5,633 nt of DNA from Candidatus Nanopelagicaceae bacterium (GTDB lineage: Bacteria > Actinomycetota > Actinomycetes > Nanopelagicales > Nanopelagicaceae). Within the stretch, counting starts at the first letter, position 1. Each line of letters starts with the position of its first letter. Where the stretch lies: assembly GCA_947490625.1 (NCBI GenBank), contig CANLHC010000060.1, positions 1 through 5,633 on the forward strand, given 5' to 3'. Shown here piece by piece: positions 1 through 5,349 of this stretch. Below the pieces are notes generated by a model. It saw nothing but the letters and a program-made list of their open reading frames with translations. It did not search any database and had not been told where the DNA came from. A program made the position numbers and the translations under genes.

Positions 1-1181
1 ACCTTCGTATCTGGTGTGCGGTAAAGGACTTTTTTATTCACTACTATCTCTACATCCACTAGATATTTCTTAATTGCAGGAATACTAAATGGAATTCCTA
101 TGCCGGGCCTTTCGGGAACCGAGATCATCCCATCTGCATCGGGCAGAATCTTGGTGTCATTTAAATCAACGCAGAGTTGTTTCGGCTCCATTGGATATTC
201 AGCAAAGCGCGAATCCTTCATTCCAGCATATGGCTGCATTGATGCCGATAAGGCCGAATGGGATGTAAAGGTGTGATTTACAAATTGAACTCCGTGTTCT
301 TTAGCAAAATTAGCAACTCTAAAAGCCGGTGCGATTCCGCCAATGTATCCAGTATCTATTTGGATATAACCGACTCCGCCATTTGCAATTAAATCTTCTG
401 CTTGAAAGGCGTTGTGTGCACCTTCGCCGCCAGCAAGACGAACCGAAGGATTAATCTGTGAAAGCTTCTTATAGAGTGAGACTGCAGCGGCTGATACAGG
501 CTCTTCAAACCATGTGACTTTTGCGTCAGCTAAATCTTTTATTCTTTTGGAAGCTGCATCAAGATCTTCATCGAATACCGTGCCGGCATCGACCATTAAA
601 TAAGCATCGCTTCCGATGCCTTCGCGAGCAGCCAAGACATGCGTTGCATCAACTTCGACGCTGACGTGGCCATAAGGCCCCCAGCCGAATTTAATTGCTG
701 AAAAGCCAGCGGTGCGCATCGCGACTGCTTTTTTGCGAGTTTCTTCCGGGGTATCTCCGAATAAGACTGAAGCATAAGGAAGTTTTGGTTCAGCTTTTTT
801 GTAACCCAGTAGCTGGTACACCGGAACTTCCTTAGCTCTGCCCAATAAATCCCAGAGCGCAATTTCTACTCCCGAGAACGTCAAGTCACTTTGAATGATT
901 CCATAAAACGAAATTTCTTTAACTTTACGAGCAATTCTTTCGATATCACTAGGTGAATTCAGCTCTTCACCAAGAACTGAGTCGATTACAGGATGGCAAC
1001 CGCTATGTGACATGGGTGCAATCCAGCTTGCGATTGAAGTCAGTGGTGAAGCAACGGCCTCGCCCCATCCTTCATAATTGCCAGCTCGCACGCGAAAAAC
1101 AAGGCCGTCCTGACTGCCATCGCCGATATCTAAAACTTCCGGCATTCTTAAGTAGAAAAGATCTACGGATTCAATTTTCAT
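1..1181 (-). CDS. Mandelate racemase/muconate lactonizing-type enolase superfamily enzyme, probable acid-sugar dehydratase (C-terminus cut by window edge)
   Basis: The reading frame is open from an ATG at 1181 to the left edge, giving 393 residues without a stop. Family members are usually 370-400 residues, so only a few should be missing. The N-terminal capping domain spans about residues 1-125 (MKIESVDLFYLRMP start, then GVEIALWDLLG at 104-114). The barrel domain carries the expected metal ligands: D198 in MVDAG, E226 in WFEEP and E253 in GGEG. The mandelate-racemase dyad is D276 (QIDTGYIGG) and H303 (VNHTF), 27 residues apart as in mandelate racemase, with E328 as the likely partner acid. 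The second-strand lysine motif is K164-F-G166, not K-x-K, within KFGWGPYG. It follows the deacetylase gene by 9 bp, so the two are probably co-transcribed; the Shine-Dalgarno is weak (AAGAAA, 1195-1200). The family is confident. Dehydration of a sugar acid is the commonest role in this subgroup, but the substrate is unknown and an epimerase is possible. Confidence 0.9.
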   Translation of the reverse strand, partial: MKIESVDLFYLRMPEVLDIGDGSQDGLVFRVRAGNYEGWGEAVASPLTSIASWIAPMSHSGCHPVIDSVLGEELNSPSDIERIARKVKEISFYGIIQSDLTFSGVEIALWDLLGRAKEVPVYQLLGYKKAEPKLPYASVLFGDTPEETRKKAVAMRTAGFSAIKFGWGPYGHVSVEVDATHVLAAREGIGSDAYLMVDAGTVFDEDLDAASKRIKDLADAKVTWFEEPVSAAAVSLYKKLSQINPSVRLAGGEGAHNAFQAEDLIANGGVGYIQIDTGYIGGIAPAFRVANFAKEHGVQFVNHTFTSHSALSASMQPYAGMKDSRFAEYPMEPKQLCVDLNDTKILPDADGMISVPERPGIGIPFSIPAIKKYLVDVEIVVNKKVLYRTPDTK

Positions 1182-1190
1182 CTGTGATGG

Positions 1191-1907
1191 CTACTTTCTT
1201 CCAGTTGGCAACAGTCTTGCATCTCCAGTACGTGGCCATGTGGATAGAAGTTTAAATCCTTCGGCGTATTTATATCCTGATTGAACTCCGCGGAATCGCG
1301 CGTGGACATACATATTCTCAGTAAATTCAATACCGAATACGTGTTCCGTCCATGCCACTTGACTGACGTGTGATGAGAGCATTTTATCTTTTATATCCAT
1401 AACAGAGGTGACGTCAACGTAATATTCAGGATCAAAGCCATTTCCAATAAGGGTATCCATGATGAAGACAGTAGGGATCGGCGTTTCTGGGAATTTAGTT
1501 TTCACCAATGGAACACTAGCTGGAATACGGCAGTCAATTGCAATTGTGCCTGCAAGTCTGTGATCGGGGTGGTAGTCATTTTCACTGAGTACGAACATAA
1601 TCTCAGGACGGGCTTCACGAATTGCATCAATAAATCGCGTCCGAGTTTCCTGATTATTGAATAACCACTCATCATCAAAATCCATCCAAATAACTTTTGC
1701 TCCGATGATTGCAGCAGAAGCGATTGCCTCCTTGTGACGTGTTTCGGCAATTTGTTCTTTACTTATTGCAGGGTCACCAGTTCCAACATTTCCATTGGTG
1801 GCAATTGCAATAAATATTTCATCGCCTCTTTCCGCGCAGAGCGCCAAGGTTCCGCCGCAAAGCCATTCGATATCGTCGGGATGGGCTGCAACCGCAAGTA
1901 CTCTCAT
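1191..1907 (-). CDS. PIG-L/LmbE family zinc-dependent deacetylase
   Basis: This 238-residue protein has the signature of the PIG-L (LmbE, MshB-like) N-deacetylase family. Near the N-terminus is AHPDDIE at residues 8-14, followed by CGGT at 17-20. By analogy with MshB, H9, D12 and H116 (in YHPDHR, 112-117) should bind zinc and D11 should be the catalytic base. The conserved E-x-R-x-x-E helix is at 55-60 (ETRHKE). Known members remove acetyl groups from N-acetylglucosamine-type sugars in cytoplasmic substrates. It lacks a signal peptide. It is shorter than typical MshB (about 300 residues) and its neighbours are catabolic, so a mycothiol role is unlikely. The ATG at 1907 has a good Shine-Dalgarno seven bases upstream. 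It is the first gene of the leftward unit and ends 9 bp before the enolase-superfamily gene. I infer that it deacylates a sugar derivative handled by the same pathway; the substrate is not visible in the sequence. Confidence 0.9.
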   Translation of the reverse strand: MRVLAVAAHPDDIEWLCGGTLALCAERGDEIFIAIATNGNVGTGDPAISKEQIAETRHKEAIASAAIIGAKVIWMDFDDEWLFNNQETRTRFIDAIREARPEIMFVLSENDYHPDHRLAGTIAIDCRIPASVPLVKTKFPETPIPTVFIMDTLIGNGFDPEYYVDVTSVMDIKDKMLSSHVSQVAWTEHVFGIEFTENMYVHARFRGVQSGYKYAEGFKLLSTWPRTGDARLLPTGRK

Positions 1908-1914
1908 GTCATAT

Positions 1915-1920
1915 TCCTTT
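1915..1920 (-). promoter_or_regulatory. Shine-Dalgarno site of the deacetylase gene
   Basis: On the minus strand the bases read AAAGGA, ending seven bases before the ATG at 1907. This is a clear ribosome binding site and supports that start codon. Confidence 0.7.
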
Positions 1921-1955
1921 AGCTCGTTTGCTTGGTTTATTGAGTAAATAATGAG

Positions 1956-1984
1956 AAGTCTGCCTTCAAATCATCAATTGTCAA
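1956..1984 (-). promoter_or_regulatory. Possible leftward promoter for the deacetylase/enolase-superfamily unit
   Basis: A perfect TTGACA -35 hexamer lies on the minus strand at 1984-1979, inside the palindrome. At the usual 16-18 bp spacing the candidate -10 sequences (AGACTT, GACTTC, CAGACT) are poor matches, so the call rests almost wholly on the -35 and on the need for a promoter in this divergent gap. A better-looking CATTAT lies about 25 bp downstream, too far to pair with this -35. Confidence 0.3.
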
Positions 1985-1996
1985 CCGTTGACGATT
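1976..1996. promoter_or_regulatory. 21-bp palindrome, candidate operator in the divergent promoter region
   Basis: The left arm AATTGTCAAC (1976-1985) and right arm GTTGACGATT (1987-1996) are inverted copies with one mismatch in ten, around a single central base at 1986. The inner six bases of each arm (GTCAAC/GTTGAC) match perfectly. It sits midway between two divergent catabolic units and overlaps both -35-like hexamers, where a repressor would block both promoters. Dimeric sugar-catabolism regulators of the GntR or LacI families bind sites of this general kind. No regulator gene is in the window, so the binding protein is unknown. Confidence 0.55.
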
Positions 1997-2016
1997 AGTA
2001 ATTCTTCGACTACTTT
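1988..2016 (+). promoter_or_regulatory. Possible rightward promoter for the second enolase-superfamily gene
   Basis: TTGACG at 1988-1993 matches the -35 consensus at five of six bases. After exactly 17 bp comes TACTTT at 2011-2016, a weak -10 (three of six). Initiation near 2023 would give a leader of about 26 bases that contains the Shine-Dalgarno. The -35 lies within the right arm of the palindrome, which suggests repressor control. Confidence 0.35.
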
Positions 2017-2037
2017 TCCTTTAATTCTCGTAGGTCC

Positions 2038-2044
2038 AAGGAGG
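2038..2044 (+). promoter_or_regulatory. Strong Shine-Dalgarno site that fixes a TTG start
   Basis: AAGGAGG is nearly the full anti-16S complement and ends four bases before the TTG at 2049. No ATG or GTG alternative lies in frame close by, so this site is the main support for TTG initiation of the downstream gene. Confidence 0.75.
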
Positions 2045-2048
2045 ACTC

Positions 2049-3185
2049 TTGATTATCCGTGAGGTTAGAGCCGCCGGGCTGAGAGGCCAAACACCCGCCG
2101 GGGGTTGGTCACATGAGTTAACACCGAGCGATGTTGTACATACCCTTATCAGTGTTCATACCAGCGAAGGTTTAGTCGGCGTAGGCAGTGTTTTTACAAG
2201 TGAGGCTCTAGTTTTAGCTTCACTTGAATTACTCAAAGATCAATTGATTGGCGAAAGTGCCATCGAACCGATTCGCGTCTCAGAGAAATTGCACCAGAAC
2301 ACTTTCTGGCAAGGACGCGGTGGTGCGGTTACCCACACAATTAGTGGAATTGATATTGCGCTATGGGACATTTTGGGACAAGTAACAAAGCAACCACTCT
2401 CCAGATTATTGGGCGGGCGTTACCGTGACAAAGTCCGGCCGTACGCATCTGTTTTGATGCAGGAACCTAAAGAGTTAATTCCAGTTCTTAACAAGCTTAA
2501 AGAAGAAGGCTTCACTGCATACAAAATTGGTTGGGGCCCATTTGGCCGAGTAAGCAAAGAAGTCGACCGTGAAATCGTTGCTGCGGCAAGAAAAACAATT
2601 GGTGACGATGCATTACTTGCAGTCGATGCGGGTGGAAGCGATGCCTACTGGCACGGCGATGCAAAGTGGGCAATAAACACTGCGCACATGTTGCAGGAGT
2701 ACAACGTCGCATGGTTCGAAGAAGCGATGTCACCAGATGACTACGATGGTTTTGCAGAATTAACTGCGCTGAGCCCTGTTCCAATCAGTGGTGGCGAAGT
2801 TCTTACCCGACGCCAAAGCTTTCAACCGTACTTAACTAAGCGCCTTGTAAATATTATTCAGCCTGATGTAACAAAGGTGGGCGGCATCAGTGAATTTATT
2901 CGCATAGCCCAAACCGCCGAAGATAATTTCGTGCAGGTTATTCCTCACGGATGGAATACCGCCGTTGGATTAGCTGTTGATTTGCAACTTGCCGCTGCCC
3001 TTCCTCGTACTGAATTAGTTGAATATTGCACTGGTTCTGCCTACATTGATGCCATAGTTTCAAAGCCTTGGGTTCTTGATAGTGAAGGCAAGTTGGAAAT
3101 CTCGAAAAATCCAGGACTAGCACTTGAATTAGATCATGATGCCATTCTTCATTTCACTGGTGGGATAGATCTCTTCACCCCATGA
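2049..3185 (+). CDS. Mandelate racemase/muconate lactonizing-type enolase superfamily enzyme, probable acid-sugar dehydratase
   Basis: This complete 378-residue protein has the usual length for the family. The capping domain runs to about residue 128 (GIDIALWDILG at 100-110, then LLGGR at 120-124). In the barrel, D193 (AVDAGG), E224 (WFEEA) and E250 (ISGGE) are the expected magnesium ligands. D273 (QPDVTKVGG) and H300 (IPHGWNT) form the mandelate-racemase-type His-Asp dyad, 27 residues apart, and E325 (VEY) matches the acid of that subgroup. The second-strand motif is K159-I-G161 in KIGWGPFG, with glycine where mandelate racemase has its second lysine. The divergent enzyme at the left edge shares this motif and a PYASVL strand, so the two are paralogues. 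Translation starts at TTG. The dehydrogenase gene follows after 10-25 bp, which suggests an operon. Acid-sugar dehydration is the likeliest role, but the substrate is undetermined. Confidence 0.92.
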   Translation: MIIREVRAAGLRGQTPAGGWSHELTPSDVVHTLISVHTSEGLVGVGSVFTSEALVLASLELLKDQLIGESAIEPIRVSEKLHQNTFWQGRGGAVTHTISGIDIALWDILGQVTKQPLSRLLGGRYRDKVRPYASVLMQEPKELIPVLNKLKEEGFTAYKIGWGPFGRVSKEVDREIVAAARKTIGDDALLAVDAGGSDAYWHGDAKWAINTAHMLQEYNVAWFEEAMSPDDYDGFAELTALSPVPISGGEVLTRRQSFQPYLTKRLVNIIQPDVTKVGGISEFIRIAQTAEDNFVQVIPHGWNTAVGLAVDLQLAAALPRTELVEYCTGSAYIDAIVSKPWVLDSEGKLEISKNPGLALELDHDAILHFTGGIDLFTP

Positions 3186-3195
3186 AAATTTTTCA

Positions 3196-4197
3196 ATGCT
3201 AACCAAAAGCATGCGCGCTGTGACATTACATGGCGAAGGAGATTTAAGGGTTGGCGAAAGAGAAGTTCCACAGCTGCTACCAGGTAAATCTCTGATCGAA
3301 ATTGCTTTCGCTGGGATCTGTGCAACCGACCGCGAGGTTTTCTCTGGCAGGATTCCAGGCATTAAGCCTCAGGTAATTCCTGGTCATGAAATAACTGGAA
3401 CCGTTGTCGCAGGCGATGAATCCGATGAAATTAAAATCGGAGACCGTGTTGTTGCTGACACTGTTTATGACTGTAGAGAATGTAATTCTTGCCTGACACA
3501 CTCAGCTGCAGAGTGTTCCAATCCAGGTGAACTCGGTTTTACCGCCGACGGTGGTTGGTCTCAATACGTACTTGTTGATACTTCTCGGCTTCATAAGATT
3601 CCGGATCACGTATCATTTGAAGAATCAGTGATCACAGAACCATTTGTTATTCCATTTGGTGCCTTGTTAGATTCAAAAGCGACGATCAAAGATCAACGGG
3701 TTTTAGTTGTTGGGCAAGGTTTAGCCGCCGTAGCGTTCGCGTCGTGCGCAATAGCTTTAGGCGCAGCGCGAGTTGACGTAACTCTGCGGGATGAAAAACG
3801 TCGCGCCCTCTTTACTGGTATCAGCGAGAAAATTCATGTTGTATCAGGGGTAGAGGTAGCCAAAGCAGCGGCAGATGTGAGTATTGATTCGGTTGGAAAT
3901 ACTGAAAGTATCGCTACGGCAATTAGTGGGGTTAAAAATTCTGGCCAAGTAATTTGTTATGGATTTAGTTCAGAGTATGCCGATAATTTCCCGATTGCAG
4001 ATGTTGTTCTGCGAAACATTCGACTATCTGGCCATACAAATTCAATTGGTAGATGGCCTGCGGTAATTAAGATGCTTGCAACGGGTGAAGTTAAAACACG
4101 TGGCCTTGTAGATCGCATCATCACTCCGGAAGAAGTTCCAGATGCGATTGCTCACTGGCAGGGAAACCTTCGCACTGTCATCAGATTTAAGGGTTAA
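3196..4197 (+). CDS. Zinc-dependent medium-chain alcohol/polyol dehydrogenase
   Basis: This is a GroES-like plus Rossmann-domain protein of the MDR family, 333 residues from the first ATG. The likely catalytic zinc ligands are C42 (GICATD), H64/E65 (PGHE) and E148 (TEP). The structural zinc site is complete as C93-x2-C96-x2-C99-x7-C107. The nucleotide-binding loop is G173-Q-G175-x-x-A178, with alanine in place of the third glycine. At the end of the next strand, L197-R198 stands where NAD-specific members have an aspartate, which hints at NADP use. The protein is probably cytoplasmic and oxidises a hydroxyl of a sugar, polyol or sugar acid. The start is uncertain: the ATG at 3211 (MRAVTLHGEG) matches the usual family N-terminus better than 3196, and neither has a good Shine-Dalgarno. 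It lies just downstream of the enolase-superfamily gene and converges on the rhomboid gene. Family certain, substrate unknown. Confidence 0.9.
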   Translation: MLTKSMRAVTLHGEGDLRVGEREVPQLLPGKSLIEIAFAGICATDREVFSGRIPGIKPQVIPGHEITGTVVAGDESDEIKIGDRVVADTVYDCRECNSCLTHSAAECSNPGELGFTADGGWSQYVLVDTSRLHKIPDHVSFEESVITEPFVIPFGALLDSKATIKDQRVLVVGQGLAAVAFASCAIALGAARVDVTLRDEKRRALFTGISEKIHVVSGVEVAKAAADVSIDSVGNTESIATAISGVKNSGQVICYGFSSEYADNFPIADVVLRNIRLSGHTNSIGRWPAVIKMLATGEVKTRGLVDRIITPEEVPDAIAHWQGNLRTVIRFKG

Positions 4198-4214
4198 ATT
4201 ACACTGGTGTAATT
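4197..4214. repeat. 18-bp perfect inverted repeat in the convergent gap
   Basis: AATTACAC (4197-4204) and GTGTAATT (4207-4214) are perfect inverted copies separated by two bases. The repeat begins on the last base of the dehydrogenase stop codon. As RNA it could fold with a seven-pair stem and a four-base loop. It is AT-rich and no T-run follows on either strand, so a classical intrinsic terminator is doubtful. A protein-binding site is the alternative. Confidence 0.6.
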
Positions 4215-4222
4215 CATCCACA
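4214..4222 (+). promoter_or_regulatory. DnaA-box-like sequence, one mismatch
   Basis: TCATCCACA differs from the consensus TTATCCACA only at the second base. It is inverted relative to the perfect box at 4237-4245. Function is unproven. Confidence 0.25.
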
Positions 4223-4243
4223 TCTGTGGGTTTACTTGTGGAT
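4216..4243. terminator. Possible weak bidirectional terminator between convergent genes
   Basis: ATCCACA at 4216-4222 and TGTGGAT at 4237-4243 are perfect 7-bp inverted repeats. A nested smaller pair, CCACA/TGTGG, lies at 4218-4229 and is followed on the plus strand by a T-rich GTTTACTT. Its placement between two convergent genes suits termination, but stems and T-tracts are weak, and the right arm lies inside the last codons of the rhomboid gene. The arms also resemble DnaA boxes, so the symmetry may have another cause. Confidence 0.3.
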
Positions 4244-4777
4244 AAGCAGCTTTGTGATCGCTGCTCCGCCGATCAGGCCCCCCACATGGGCCCTCCAATC
4301 AATTCCTGGGATGGTAAATCCGATGGCAAGGTTAATTCCGACGGTGACAAGTACAGCGCGCATTTCAACGCCATATCGCCTGCCCATCACCAGGATCGCT
4401 CCAAAGAGGCCGAAGACCGCACCTGATACGCCGATCGAGTAGCCGTTAAAGGGGAGAAAGTATGCCGATGTGAGTGAACCGGTAAGAAGTGAGAAGAAGA
4501 AGATCGCAAAGAATCGCGTCTTACCAAGAACGCTCTCGAGCTGAGTACCTAATGAATGCAACGCCAACATATTAAATGCCAAGTGATAAGGAATATCACT
4601 TAATTGATCATGCATCAGCGCAACAGTGAAGAGGCGATACCACTGTCCATAACTCTGCATCTCTGCCAATGGCGGAAGATAGAACTTGTTAATAAGAAGC
4701 GGATCAATTTTCTGCCAGAGAAAGAAAGCACAGATAATTGTGACTAGGCTTAAAGTCCCAGAACGATAAGCCTTCAC
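4232..4777 (-). CDS. Rhomboid family intramembrane serine protease
   Basis: This is a 181-residue integral membrane protein with about six hydrophobic segments. The catalytic dyad is S118 in GVSGAVFG and H164 in AHVGG. H65-x3-N69 (HLAFN) matches the oxyanion-hole histidine and asparagine of GlpG, and WYRLFT at 46-51 is the usual early motif. Rhomboids cleave transmembrane segments of other proteins within the bilayer; the substrate here is unknown. Initiation is at GTG (4777), because an in-frame TAG lies three codons upstream, so no longer N-terminus is possible; there is no clear Shine-Dalgarno. Many actinobacterial rhomboids in this locus carry an N-terminal cysteine-rich zinc-binding segment, which is absent here. 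The gene starts 10 bp after the cyclophilin stop, suggesting co-transcription or translational coupling. Confidence 0.93.
   Translation of the reverse strand: MKAYRSGTLSLVTIICAFFLWQKIDPLLINKFYLPPLAEMQSYGQWYRLFTVALMHDQLSDIPYHLAFNMLALHSLGTQLESVLGKTRFFAIFFFSLLTGSLTSAYFLPFNGYSIGVSGAVFGLFGAILVMGRRYGVEMRAVLVTVGINLAIGFTIPGIDWRAHVGGLIGGAAITKLLIHK
4237..4245 (-). promoter_or_regulatory. Perfect DnaA box consensus
   Basis: The minus strand reads TTATCCACA, an exact match to the DnaA box consensus. It lies within the last codons of the rhomboid gene (Leu-Ile-His-Lys end). A near match faces it 14 bp away. The ppiA-rhomboid pair is origin-proximal in many Actinobacteria, so a functional site is plausible. 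Chance is also possible, since a given 9-mer is expected about 0.04 times on both strands of a window this size. Confidence 0.35.
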
Positions 4778-4787
4778 GCGGAGCTAC

Positions 4788-5297
4788 TTATGCGACAGTG
4801 ACGCTATTGATAACAACATCTTTAACTGGCTTATCTCCTTGACCAGTTTTTGTTGTTGCAATCGCATCGACTACAGCTTGGCTCGCAGCATCTTTTACTT
4901 CACCAAAGATTGAGTGCTTGCGGTTGAGGTGAGGTGTTGGGCCAACAGTGATAAAGAATTGTGAACCGTTTGTATTTGGTCCTGAGTTAGCCATCGCTAA
5001 GAGATAGGGGCGATCAAATGAAAGTTCGCCGTGGAATTCATCTTCGAATTTATATCCTGGATCTCCGAAACCTTTACCCATTGGGCATCCACCTTGAATC
5101 ATGAATCCATCGATGACACGGTGGAAGATAAGACCGTCGTAGAAGTTTCCAGTCTTCTTAGCCCCAGATGACATATCTGTGTACTCCTTGGTGCCAGTTG
5201 CTAGACCGACAAAGTTTGCAACCGTCTTTGGCGCTTGATGTTCAAACATCTCAATAACGATGTCGCCTAGGTTTGTATGGAGTGTTGCTGTTGTCAT
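4788..5297 (-). CDS. ppiA: Peptidyl-prolyl cis-trans isomerase, cyclophilin type
   Basis: The protein is a single-domain cyclophilin of 169 residues from the ATG at 5297. Hallmarks in order are LGDIVIEMFEHQAPKTVANF near the start, FYDGLIFHRVIDGFMIQGG with the catalytic arginine in FHRV, NSGPNTNGSQFFIT for peptide binding, and HLNRKHSIFGEV. The last motif has histidine where human CypA has the cyclosporin-binding tryptophan, as in many bacterial forms. No signal peptide is seen, so it should catalyse prolyl isomerisation in the cytoplasm. The frame could be extended four codons to a TTG at 5309, but the ATG version begins MTTATLHTNLGDI, matches family N-termini and is preferred; neither start has a strong Shine-Dalgarno. 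The rhomboid gene follows at 10 bp, the order seen near the origin in Actinobacteria. Confidence 0.95.
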   Translation of the reverse strand: MTTATLHTNLGDIVIEMFEHQAPKTVANFVGLATGTKEYTDMSSGAKKTGNFYDGLIFHRVIDGFMIQGGCPMGKGFGDPGYKFEDEFHGELSFDRPYLLAMANSGPNTNGSQFFITVGPTPHLNRKHSIFGEVKDAASQAVVDAIATTKTGQGDKPVKDVVINSVTVA

Positions 5298-5328
5298 GTT
5301 TTTAGCCAATCGTTTCAGTGGAGTCCGA

Positions 5329-5347
5329 ATAGTACCTGAAGATTTTA
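5329..5347 (-). promoter_or_regulatory. Possible -10 elements upstream of ppiA
   Basis: On the minus strand, TAAAAT (5347-5342, five of six to consensus) and TACTAT (5334-5329, four of six) lie in the 52-bp gap before ppiA. No matching -35 is present at 17 bp for either, so this is a weak suggestion that ppiA has its own promoter and does not depend on the gene upstream. Confidence 0.22.
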
Positions 5348-5349
5348 GG

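Noticed and set aside
596..862. Minus-strand 88-residue open frame
   Set aside because: It is in another frame of the same strand inside the left-edge enolase-superfamily gene, whose catalytic motifs run straight through this stretch.
953..1255. Plus-strand 100-residue open frame across the deacetylase/enolase-superfamily junction
   Set aside because: It lies antisense to two well-supported genes, has no recognisable domain, and is explained as a shadow frame.
1191..1907. Deacetylase as the mycothiol enzyme MshB
   Set aside because: It is about 60 residues shorter than usual MshB and lies in a catabolic unit; only the general PIG-L motifs support it.
3182..3202. ATGA overlap at the end of the second enolase-superfamily gene, suggesting translational coupling
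   Set aside because: The ATG at 3182 opens a frame of only six codons and is not in frame with the dehydrogenase.
4142..4442. Two plus-strand open frames overlapping the dehydrogenase end and the rhomboid gene
   Set aside because: Both are antisense to the conserved rhomboid active-site region, with no ribosome site and no domain resemblance.
1265..5060. The short string TTTATATCCTG occurring near 1268 and near 5049
   Set aside because: Both copies encode Tyr-Lys contexts in unrelated genes and nothing around them is shared, so it is coincidence.
5298..5309. TTG at 5309 as the cyclophilin start
   Set aside because: It adds four residues not needed by the family and has no Shine-Dalgarno; the ATG at 5297 fits family N-termini better.
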